This document shows, in pieces, positions 1 to 10,400 of a stretch of 64,000 nucleotides of DNA. The DNA comes from Brachyhypopomus gauderio (Eukaryota > Chordata > Actinopteri > Gymnotiformes > Hypopomidae), in NCBI RefSeq assembly GCF_052324685.1, contig NC_135220.1, positions 8,081,320-8,145,319 of the forward strand, read 5' to 3'. Each line of letters opens with the position of its first letter. Positions within the stretch are counted from its first letter, which is position 1. The notes beneath the pieces are model-generated. The model saw only the letters and a list, made by a program, of their open reading frames with translations. It was not told the DNA's origin and did no database searches. A program made the translations under genes and the position numbers.

Positions 1-59
1 GGAATATAACTGGGAGACAATGCAGGGCTGATAGGACTGGTCTGATATGATCAAATTTT

Positions 60-255
60 TTAGTTCTAGTCAGAACTCTGGCTGTGGCATTTTGAACTAT
101 TTGAAGTTTATTTAGATTCCTATTTGAGCATCCTGACAGTAATGAGTTACAGTAGTCTAGTCTAGAGCTAACAAAGACGTGCAAATTTTTCTGCATCATG
201 CTATGATAATGAATTTCTTAACTTGGCAATGTTGCGGAGATGTAGAAAAGCTATC
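60..255 (-). mobile_element. Rex1-like LINE 3' fragment
   Basis: Read on the minus strand, this piece matches the LINE segment at about 17645-17800 on the plus strand, including the part that encodes the end of the reverse transcriptase ORF (LRNIAKL...DYCNSLLSG-type residues). It is a 5'-truncated non-LTR retrotransposon copy with no intact ORF. Its outer limits are approximate. Confidence 0.55.
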
Positions 256-1619
256 CTAGTTGTATTATATATGTATTAATCAAATGATCGGTCAGAGTAT
301 GACACTGAGATTTAGCATTAGATCTGGTATTTTCTTTCTTGCGGCCTTTGGGCCGCATGGTGTATATAGTGTATATATGTATTTAATTATTCTGTAAAGC
401 AGTTCCAATCAGATTGATACCACCCTTGCCATCTTGAACACGGTAGGTACATGACCCGAAATTAAGGAGTTGATGATTGCTGAGATGAATGGAAGGAGAT
501 CTCTTGACATATTCTGGAAAAAGAGTGGAAGGAATTGGATCCAGTGGGCATGTAGTAGGATTGCTGGAAGTCAGAAGTTGATGTCTGAGGAGAGAGGGGA
601 GAAAGAAGCCAAGGAGTTGAGTGTTGGGTTTGAGATACTATAGTATAGGAAGGTTGGGAACTGGGGAGAAAGACTGATGGACTGCTTTCATCTTCTCTTC
701 AAAGAAGATGACAAAATCCTCAGGAGTGAGCAGTGGCGGTTCTAGGGGTGGGGCCACAGCGGCATTGGCCCAAGCTGAAATCTGATTGGCCCCCTGAAGT
801 GCCCCTGTCCTGTCACTCATCTGTCCTTTGCCCAAGAGCGATGATCAGATTATAGGTGGATGCAATTCCATACCCAAATACTAGTGGGGCCAAATCGGAA
901 TGTCCAGCATGAATAAAGCTTACAGAAGATTTGCACGATCCCACAGAGAAAGTTTCTTTCCACAACTGATGGCACTTTTGAGGAGTTGGTTGGTAAGTCA
1001 TAAATCCCTGTTTATTCACAGCAGTCACGTAGCTTAAGTCTGATAAACATTAAATTAAGAAGCAAAGCTAACATTAGTTAACAGTAGTGTTAACCGAGGC
1101 CCTACTTGTGTTTAGACATGAATGTTAGTATTTCGCTAATAAATGTAATGCAAATTGATGTTCTTCTTTGTAACTTACATTTGTGTGTTAACATTAAATA
1201 TAATGTTTGGCAATGATAGAGAATATGAAAAGAAAGGGTCAGTGTCAGGCAGGAATTCAGCAGTTTTTGGCCAAAAGATCGAGTCAGCCAGACACTGAAA
1301 CAGAGCAGAGAGGGGGCAGAGAGTAGCAGAAGACTAGACCAGAGGCTGGTCAGGAGCAGGGCACCTCCAGTCTCTCATCAGGTCAGAAATCATTTAGGGA
1401 GAGCAACAACAGTTAATGCTGTAATGTATGAAGTGTCTGATATTGTAACTTGTGAAATGGCACACAAGTTCACTGAATTCTTACACCTCATAGTGATAAG
1501 ATTTACCATAACTTTAATGCAATGGCTTTAATTTTTATTGGTTCATATATCACCACATGTACCACAACTCACTTTATATTTTAAGCTTTCCAAGTCTTTC
1601 CTTCAGTTTTAAATAAATA
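256..1619. other. No gene seen; repeat-derived spacer
   Basis: No coding exon could be supported on either strand. A hAT-like terminus beginning CAGTGGCGGTTCTA lies near 730. The rest is A/T-rich unassigned sequence with only short chance ORFs. Confidence 0.4.
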
Positions 1620-1925
1620 ATAATGTGAGACACACGCATTTGACCAATTTCACACACACTCACGCCACACTTCCGATTTCTCACGCTGAAAAAAGAAAAT
1701 GTAGTTTATTTATCTCTGATCCATATCTATGATTTAATGAGTTACTAGTTCGCTCTGGCGCCAACCACTGGTGATCGATCGATCGCGATGTAATACTTAA
1801 TTTTTGTCCATTTTACACCGCCCCGGTAACAACTTACGTTCGCCACCCCTCGCCACCTCCTCCAGGTTCGAATCTCACTCCAAGCGATCTTGAAAAGTTG
1901 GCAACCCTGGTGTATTGTGACACGA
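1620..1925 (+). repeat. Dispersed repeat, copy 1 (GTTGGCAACCCTGG end)
   Basis: About 240 bp here is strongly similar, in the same orientation, to 26203-26460. Both copies contain the GATCGATCGATCGCGAT block and the same flanking text. The right end of this copy reads GTTGGCAACCCTGG and the left end of the other reads CCCAGGGTTGCCAAC. The two ends are thus reverse complements, as expected for terminal inverted repeats of a DNA element. No transposase ORF is visible. Confidence 0.6.
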
Positions 1926-2149
1926 AGCTTATGTTAAATAATTTGTCATTTGCTGCTTTCAGACATCTTCCAGTGTGGTGCACAGAATCCTGTGCAGATG
2001 TCAAATGATTGTTCTGCTCCAGTAGGACCTGATGGCTTTTCATTCTGTAAATGGTCTTTAAATTTCAGTGAATTATGCACTCATTCACTTACTGTTGCTG
2101 AATGCCATGAAAGTTAAAAGTTGAAGGATATTACAATTGACTCCAACTT

Positions 2150-3770
2150 TTATTTAATTTGCTTCTCACCAGACATTTCCCAGTCAAGAGCAGGAGGCCC
2201 AGTGCAGCCGGTCCTTAAGATGTTCCCCAAGACGCAACATGACAACCACTAGAGGGCATTCAATGAGTTGTGGTACAGAGACCACACATGGTTGGAGTAC
2301 TCCATCAGCAGAGACTCTGTATTTTATGCCTGCCTCCATTTTTCCCTTCCAAATGCCCCGTCCTCAGTATTCAGAATAGAAACTGGCTTCTCCAACTGGA
2401 AGAAAGCTTTATGTAATGAAGGAGGCTTTAAAAGACCACTCCCAGTCAGAGCACCACCGAAATGCCATGTTTGCATGGAAGCAGCATGAAATGGCCACTC
2501 AAAGTCATGCATAATAGATTCTATTAACAAAGAGAGAGAAAGGAAAATTATGGAGAACCAGGAATATATTAAAACTATTGCAGAAGTCCTGCTTTTAACT
2601 GCCACACAGACTCTGATAACCGAGGCAACTTTTTGGCTATTTTAGAAGAGGTAGCTAAGCATGATTCCTTTCTAGAGAAGCGCATGAAAGCTCATGGTAA
2701 TGCTAAATACACCAGCAAAACCATTCAAAATGAAATGTTAGAATGCCTGGCAGAAATGGTTCAAGAGGAAATAATAAGGGAAGTAAAACAGAGTGAGGTG
2801 TTCAGTATAATAGCTGATGAAACCAAAGACCTTCAGAAAAAAAGAACAAGTGTCAGTGGTCATACATGAGGGCTTTCTTGACTTCATGAAAGCTTACAGC
2901 CTAGATGCAGCAGGGCCGACTGCTTTAATCATAAAATGCCTTGAAAAACATGGGCTAGAATATTGCACTAACCTGGTTGGTCAGGGCTATGACGCCGCTG
3001 CAGTCATGAGTGGCAAACACTCAGGTGTGTGTACAAGGATTCAGGAAGTTGCCAAATATGCATTTTATGTGCATTGTAATGCTCACTGTTTGAACCTTGT
3101 GATTGTTGATAGTGTGAAGTCAGTCTCTGGGGCTGATTGCTTTTTCTCACTTCTTCAAAAACTACATTGTTTGTCTGGATCATATGTGCACACAAAATTC
3201 CATGACATTCAGAGAGAAATTATGGTCAGCCTCGTGAACTTCCTAACCTAAATGACACTAGGTGGGCTTGCAGGTACACAGCCTGTCGCAGTCTGTTTGA
3301 TAGACTCCTAGCAGTGTACCATTTACTGGAAGACATTGGACTGGAAAGTCATGGTGATCGGGCAGTAGATACTCGCGGCTTACTAGCCCAAATTGATCTT
3401 AGCTTTATTGGACTTTTGGTTACTTTCAAGGTGGTTCTGGGTCCAAGTTTTTGTCGGACATGCTACAGTCTCCCTCACTGGACCTAGCAGCAGTGGTCAA
3501 TCTTGTGGAATCATTACTTGATACATTGCAGCAATACAGGAGTGAGGCTTTTTTTGAGGTTGTGTGGAAAGGTGGAGGAAATGGCTGTAAAGTGTGATCC
3601 AAGTTTGGAAAGGACTGAGAGGAGGCAGCCTAAGATGAATAAGCGGCTATGTGATTACATAGTTGCTACATCAACTGGTGAGCGTAGAGTTGATGAAAAT
3701 TTTATGCACTGTGCATGCCCAAAGCCCTCGCTGCCTAACCCCGCTTGGGATGTAAATATAAATGCATCTT
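2150..3770 (+). pseudogene. Broken hAT transposase (ZMYM1/DUF4371-like)
   Basis: Three frame-broken pieces on the plus strand resemble the fish hAT proteins annotated as zinc finger MYM-type 1-like. They include an EEIIREVKQSEVFSIIADET block, a VGQGYDAAAVMSGKHSGV block and a VHCNAHCLNLVIVDS block. These are the RNase H-like catalytic core motifs of the DUF4371/hAT family. The frame shifts near 2840-2870 and stops near 3251. A further NDTRWACRY-type block follows out of frame. The copy is therefore dead. No terminal inverted repeats were located, so the limits are approximate. The transposase would once have moved its own DNA element; no host role is implied. Confidence 0.75.
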
Positions 3771-3779
3771 CAGTGTGAC

Positions 3780-4155
3780 ACTCAAATTACTGCATTTAAC
3801 TCACACAGTCTCAGTCACCGGCCAGTTTTGTGGCTTTATCCATATAGGATATTTGTAAACTTACAGATAAGTTCAATCATTATGCATAATTAGGTTACAA
3901 ATACATCTCATCAAACAAACCAAATTTCAACAGGGAAACATACACGAAAGGAATAGGCTAAACCTGAGCAGGAACAGAAAAGCTAAACACTGGTTGCGAG
4001 AACATTAACAGAAAGAGAAACACAATCCATGAGAAACACCATAGTACAGATTCAGACTGAGTGATATTGACCCACACAGGAATACCAGAAGAATAGAATC
4101 CTTTATTTCCAAAAGTTCTTTAGAAAGTTGTTTTCTTTGCAACTTTTTTTTTTTT
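3780..4155. other. No gene seen
   Basis: An A/T-rich spacer that ends in a 23-base T run before the LINE fragment. No exon, RNA gene or named repeat was recognised. Confidence 0.4.
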
Positions 4156-4159
4156 TTTT

Positions 4160-4680
4160 TTTTTTTACAGAGAGAACATGTCCAAGTTATTCCAGACTCG
4201 ATTTAGACCCCACCACAGCACTGAAACCACACTGACTAAAGTAGTAAATGATCTTTTAAAATCCTCTAATAATGGACAGGTTTCTTTTCTTATACTGTTA
4301 GACCTTCGTGCTGCTTTTGACCCCATTGATCACAACATTCTACTGGATAGGCTGGACACACTCATTGGCATAAGAGGTCAAGCACTCTTTCCTGGTTCAA
4401 ATCCTACCTGACGGATCATTACCAATTTGTACTAGTAAATAATGAATGCTCAAAACACAAAGGTAAAATATGGTGTCCCAAAAGATCTGTATTAGGCCCC
4501 ATATTATTATCATTGTATATGGTACTGCTGAGCACAATCATTTGTAGACATGGTAAGTGCGTCCTCTTACCCTAGATGGTTTTTCAGTAACACCTGCAAA
4601 TCTACTGCAAAAAGCTTTGGTGTCACTATTGATATTGATCTTTCATTTGACACACATATGCAAGGTCAGTAAGGCTGCCT
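4160..4680 (+). mobile_element. Rex1-like LINE reverse transcriptase fragment
   Basis: The translation from 4178 contains FRPHHSTETTLTKVVNDLL and LLDLRAAFDPIDHNILLDRL. These are the finger/palm motifs of the reverse transcriptase of fish Rex1/L2-type non-LTR elements. After a frame break, a KYGVPKRSVLGPILL-type block (near 4470) and a GVTIDIDLSFDTH-type block (near 4615) follow, with the YADD region missing. It is an internally deleted, non-functional copy on the plus strand. Confidence 0.75.
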
Positions 4681-4972
4681 TTTTCCATTCATGTCTAATC
4701 TGTTCCACCTGCTCCTAGTTTGATTCCCTTGTTATTCTGCCCTATTTAAGCCCTGTTCAGGGCAGGTTATTATGTTTGGAAATGTTCTGTTGGGACATTG
4801 TGTTTGCATCCTGTCTTGTTTTTAAAATTATATTTATTGCATCTGTTTATTCCCTGCTGGTTCATTTTCCTTTGCTGGTATGTTCAGCTCCACAATATTT
4901 GTGGTGGCTTCATGACCCTGGACAAGGACCCCAACTCAGATTTCCCTTAATAAAGCTTGCTCTTCTAATATT

Positions 4973-4997
4973 AATAATAATATTAATAAATAATAAT

Positions 4998-5050
<53 letters not shown>
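4973..5050. repeat. (TAA)n microsatellite
   Basis: A run of about 25 TAA/AAT units with a few interruptions near its left side. It produces false poly-Asn and poly-Leu ORFs on the two strands. Confidence 0.95.
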
Positions 5051-5055
<5 letters not shown>

Positions 5056-5210
5056 TATTTTTATATAGCACTTTTCTGAAACCCAAAGACACTTAAAATA
5101 CATAAGGAAACAAACAAAATACAAAACAGTACAAAGAAAATTATGGAGCAGGGAGATCATAGGCAAGAGAGAAGAGTTGAGTCTTAAGTTTAGATTTAAA
5201 TGTGGCTTAA
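5051..5210. repeat. LINE/SINE 3'-tail-like segment
   Basis: The segment begins TTTATTTTTATATAGCACTT, next to the TAA microsatellite. This is the 'tttatatagcgcttt' tail found at the 3' end of many teleost LINE and SINE copies. It is fused directly to the truncated Tc1 on its right. Confidence 0.45.
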
Positions 5211-5214
5211 GCAG

Positions 5215-5945
5215 GGGGACCTTGCATGCACTGCAGGATTTTAAGCCATGACAGCGCAATATATTACTAATAGTTTTTTTGGAAACAGTGGTTCCAGCTT
5301 GCTGCAGGTCATTGACCAGGTCCTGCAGAGTAGTTTTGGGCTCTTTCCTTACCTTCCTCACAATCAGTACAACCCCATGAGGTGAGATCTTGTAGGGAGC
5401 TCCAGACCAAGGGAGGTTGACCATTATCTTTGTCTTCTTCCATTTTCTAATTATTGTGCCTACAGGTGTTGTCTTCTCATTAACCTGTTTGCCTATCTTC
5501 CTGTAGCCCATTCCGGCCTTGTGCAGGGCTATAATTTTGTCCCTGATGTCCTTACACAGCACTCTGGTCTTGGCCATTGTGGTGAGGTTGGAGTTTGTTT
5601 GTGTGTGAGTGTGGACAGGTGTCTTTTTATACTATTTAGTTAAAACAGGTGCAGGTAATACAGGTAACGAGTGGAGAACAGGAGGGCCTCTTAAAGAGCA
5701 ACTAACAGGTCTGTGAGAGCCAGAATTCGTACTGTTTGGTAAGGTATCAAATACTTATTTCCTGCAATAAAATGCAAATTAATGATTTAATAGTCATTAA
5801 GTGTGATTTTCTGGATTTTGTTTTTAGATTCTATCACTCACACTTGAAGAGCACCTATGATAAAAATTACAGATTTCTACATGCATTGCAAGTGTGAAAA
5901 GCAGCAAAAACGGCAGCGTATCAAATACTTTTTCTCCTCACTGTA
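5215..5945 (-). mobile_element. Tc1-like transposon, 5' half only
   Basis: On the minus strand an ORF starts at 5577 with [19 protein letters not shown]. It shows the paired-like N-terminal DNA-binding domain of Tc1 transposases: two helix-turn-helix units with a GRPR-like linker position (here SGAPYK). The homology stops after about 120 residues, before the DDE catalytic domain. The outer inverted repeat is present at 5913-5945 (minus-strand start TACAGTGAGGAGAAAAAGTA). The 3' half has been replaced by unrelated tail-like sequence and the TAA microsatellite, so the copy is inactive. Confidence 0.85.
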
Positions 5946-6289
5946 TGTTCACACACGTTTGTGACGATGATGTGGGTGTGATGTGATGTCTATGGGTGTA
6001 ATGTCTCAGAGACATGAAGTCTGTGGTTACCCTCTGGCTGTCCATTTCAGTTCTGCTCCTACAGACCAGCAACCTGGAGTTACGCATTGATCACAGGCAT
6101 ATCTACTGTATATGGACTGTTCATGCATTATTCAAATTTACAGTTCTAATGCCAAATTTCTGTTTAAACAACATGATGTACAGATGATGCCAACACTCAA
6201 TAAGATCTGCACATCTGTGAAAGAATTTAAGAAGCCACCTCAAAGTGTCCCAGAGCTGCCAGTAGATGAACTCAAGCTGCCATGTCTAT

Positions 6290-6600
6290 CCAGACAGCCC
6301 ATCAACTCCAGTGAAGAAACACAGACCCGAAGGCCCACCGGAGTAGCTGACAGTCCCACATCTCACCCACACCAGATACACCAGAGTAGCTGACTCTTCC
6401 ACATCTGCATCGAAATTGCAGTGCAGCATGGACTGTTTTGCTGGGCAGCCCATGAGGATGGGCAACATCTGGAGTCTTGGTCCTCCTAAGGTTTCTTCCT
6501 TAATGTCCTTGTCACTGTCACCTCTGGCTTGCTTATTAGGGATCTGGACCTATAGTAAAGCTGCTTTGTGACAACTTGTGAAATAATACGTTTGATTTGA
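6290..6600 (+). repeat. LINE 3'-tail copy
   Basis: This sequence carries the stretch 'ggtttcttcct...gcttgcttattagggatctggac...aaagctgctttgtgac'. It recurs at 30350-30550 on the plus strand and at 37798-37925 on the minus strand. The shared 3' end is typical of a fish non-LTR family. No coding capacity remains. Confidence 0.6.
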
Positions 6601-7340
6601 ACTTTGCAAGTAATGCAAAGCTGGTGGGCTTATGGAATTTTGATTATCTGACCATAATTCTTTTGATCGCGTGAAGTAAATAGTTGTAATTTAATTTCAC
6701 ATTTGCATTGATTGTTCACATTTAGATTTCATTTTTGCAATTCGACAGTACAAGTGTTATGAGGTCGTCACTTTCAAGCTTTATCATTTATTTTAGATTA
6801 AAATATTACAAAAAAATGATCACCAATTAGTTTTAAGTTCCTCTGTTGGATGCTGTTTGTACTATGAAGACACACTGGTTCCTCGTCTTTTTCCCCGAGT
6901 CTGTTCTCTTCTCGAGATGTTTTACTTGAGGGATCCTTATTTCTTTCGGCCAAAATCCAAAACGTGATCCGTTTCCTGCGACGGATGGGCGTTTCCCTTG
7001 TTGGTATTTGGAACAGATTACGGTACAAGCAGCTACATTAAGGTAAAGTTTTTTCTTACCGAATAAAGAAAACCAACTTAAATGTGCAATTGTTAACATA
7101 GACGGGTTGTGTTGTGTTTGACTGACATTGTGCGGTAGAAAAACATTGGGAATAGAATTTAATCGATCGTTTCATATCCTCATCGGAAGAGGATAGAGTT
7201 AAAGGATTTTTAAGCGCCGTTGCTATCTCAGTTTGCCGTGATTTGAACTTTGGTGACTTTCGTGGTCAGCGTGGTTGGGCTACGTAAACAGCCATTATTA
7301 TAGATTTTGAAACGACTAATCTAAACGGTTGTCAGTTTAT
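6600..7340. other. anxa3 upstream region
   Basis: No upstream coding exon is visible. The minus-strand ORFs at 6798-7099 have no recognisable domain. The segment is unassigned apart from the TATA element that ends it. Confidence 0.4.
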
Positions 7341-7346
7341 TACCCC

Positions 7347-7358
7347 TATATAAAAAGG
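7347..7358 (+). promoter_or_regulatory. anxa3: TATA box of anxa3
   Basis: TATATAAAAAGG lies 63 bases before the anxa3 start codon. A start site about 30 bases downstream would leave a 5' UTR of roughly 35-45 bases with no intervening intron. This is an inference from sequence alone. Confidence 0.6.
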
Positions 7359-7420
7359 AACGTCAGATCTGAAGGAAAGTGACCAATCTCTGCTGTTTGA
7401 ATACAGGAGTACATGCCGGA

Positions 7421-10400
7421 ATGTCTTCCGTGTGGGTGAGTAATTATGCCAGTTCCCTTTATTACCATTGACATTTTATATAAGTATGAATCCTTATATC
7501 ATGTTTGTGTGCCGTTTTAGGATGATTTAAATCTTCTTCTGGATTCGCCAGACTCGCTCTCAGTTACAGTAAGGCGTTGTTTCTGTGTACTGAGTCATCC
7601 TTACTTACAAGCTCACGCACTTTGGAGACACGCAGTGGTAACAGATCAGGTCACGTCAGTATGATGTTCTCTTCATGTTTCTTAGTCTAATGCCAGAGGA
7701 ACTATTGAAGATAAGCAAGGTTTCAGACCAGATGAAGATGCCGCAGCTTTAAGGAAGGCCATCGAGGGCATTGGTGAGACACTCCAGAACCGTTAACATG
7801 CTTTTGTTGCAGTGACGAATTGTAGTATTATCTAAAAAAATGTGTGTGCGCGTATTTTGACTATCAGGCACCACAGAAAAGACTGTGATTGACATTCTCA
7901 CTCAGAGAAGCAATGCCCAGCGTCAGTTAATCTGCAAGTCCTACGTAGAGTCAACCGGAAGGGTAAGGGACGGACCTCGAGAAGCCCTTTGCACTGCAGT
8001 TTAGTGTTTATTCATCTCCATGATTGAAGCCCGTGGTAGTGTAGTTTGGTGTTTCTTCATCTCCTAAACGATTGGTTTAGCCTTCAGTTTCCTAAAAATA
8101 CTAAACCGTGGCTGTCTCTCGTGCATAGATACTGCTCCTTGATGAATCTATTAATCTGTGATCTCTTGCATGCTAGACTCTTGTTGATGACCTGGAAGGG
8201 GACACTCATGGAAACTTTGAGGACATCCTGGTGGCTCTGATCACACCACCCACTCAGTTTGACCTCCAGCAATTTAAACAGGCAATCAAAGTAAGAAACA
8301 TGTTCTTTACATATTACAACTGTGAAAAAAAAATCCTTTTAAGAAGTTTTGTACTAACATGGCTTTTAATGGACTTGACAACTTCAAAAGTAACTCTGAC
8401 CACCATAAAGTTTACTGATAATTAATGTAAAGCAGGTTGAAACCTAAGACATTTTTCTATATTAAGAATCTCTTGTGTGGAAAATGTGGTGATTGTGTGG
8501 TTCTTCTTTGGCTTCTCAGGGAGTTGGAACCTCGGACAATACGCTGATAGAGATATTTGCATCCCAAACAAACTGTCAAATCAAGGATCTGTGCAATGCT
8601 TATTTGAAAGGTTTGAGTATTTACTCTTTTTTATTTTACAGGTCTAAATGCTAAGTGCTGATTTAATGTTAAATTGTTTCAGAAACTGGAAGATCATTAC
8701 ATCATGACCTGCAGTCCGAGGTGTCTGGAGACTATGGGAAATGTCTACTACTTCTAGCTGAGGTGGGCTGCTCTCTCTGTGGCTGATTTGTATAGATAAT
8801 AGGTGTATCTCAATTCAGGGGCTGCAGCCCACGAAGTGCGCATTTGTAGGCCGGTTACGTCACTGCGCCGCGCCGAGGCTGTCCCAATTCGTGGGCTCCT
8901 TCTTATGCGGCCGACGAATGTAGCCTTCAAAACCCCGAAAACGAAGGATGCATCTGAGTATCCTTCGTGTCCCACCATATCCCAGGATTCATTGCTCTAT
9001 GAACAATAAACAGGCGGAGTCTAGTGTACGGGCCGAAGAATTCGTTTTTAAATGTCGGTATTTTTTAAATATGGACATTTATACTGCAATGAGATGCTAA
9101 ATAACATGCCAGTTATTAATGATATTGCAGGTAAACCTGTGCTTTGAGTATTTACTAAAGAGTAACGTTTATAAAAATACATTGAATTTTGTTATGAAGT
9201 TATACTTCCCGCCAAACATGTGAATACATGTTCAACGCATTTTCTTTTAGGCATTTGTGGGTGATGTGATATTTGTCGGACAACGCGCTAACACGTATGT
9301 AACGTATGAAACGGGGCAGAGTGTGGTCACGCAAACATACGTCTTGCGAAGACTAGACTGTCTCATTTAACAGCCGTGAGATGCAGCCTACCCGGCCTTC
9401 GAAGTGTGTGGCCACCGTGGGCTGCGGTCTACGCGGTCTACGTAGGCTGCAGCCCCTGAATTGAGATGCAGCCAATGAGTCATGGTTCCCCTTAACTTTC
9501 CTGATCTTGCAGGGTAAGAGAGACGAGAGTCCAAATGTGGATGTTGCAAAAGCCAAAGCAGATGCCAAGGTACAGCACTTGACCAGAAACACCAAATTCC
9601 TGTCTATGCTCAGCCAAGCTGTTAGCAATCTACAGCACAGTCACAGGAGTTGTTTTCAGTAAAGGTCTCGACTATAGTACCGTCTTTCATTTCCTTGTGA
9701 TGTACTGTTGCTGTAGTTCTCAAAGTGTCTTGCAGAAGATGTTGGTTACCGGTAATTGTCTTTAATGTTCACTCAGACCTAACTTTCCCCATAGTATAAT
9801 AATAATAACAATAATAACATAATAATAATAACAGCAAAACACAACAATGTATGTAGCACTTATACATAAGACATTCAATGTTATGGCTGTTGACATTAAG
9901 TTGACATTACAGGCAATAAAATGAAATTTCTTATTATTGTTATTCATGAAAGACATTAACTGTTATGGTTGCCAGGTCTGGGTTTTTTTTTCCAACTACC
10001 TCAACTGGTTCTCATTGTCTGCTGTGTGAAGGTCCTCTATGAAGCAGGGGAGAAGAGGTGGGGCACGGATGAGGGCACGTTCATCGACGTCCTGTGTCAC
10101 AGGAGTGTCCCTCAGCTCAGAAAGAGTAAGAGCTGCTAGTAAATGGAGAACTGGAGGATGGTCCCTGCTCACGTGGGACAGCCAGGCGGTCCCTGCTCAC
10201 GTGGGACAGCCAGGCGGTCCCTGCTCACGTGGGACAGCCAGGCGGTCCCTGCTCACGTGGGACATTCAGGCGGTCCCTGCTCACGTGGGACAGCCAGGTG
10301 GTCACTGGTCACTTGGGACAGCCAGACTAGAGCCTCCTCTTACTCCTCATTCTGCACGAGTTGCACTGAAACTTGCAGAAAACTAAATTAAAATATTCAT

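Noticed and set aside
6798-7099. Overlapping minus-strand ORFs of 76 and 88 aa upstream of anxa3
   Set aside because: No recognisable domain, no supporting splice or promoter context.
10160-10327. Regular 28-bp repeats resembling a CRISPR array
   Set aside because: The units are directly adjacent with no unique spacers, and the context is a vertebrate intron.
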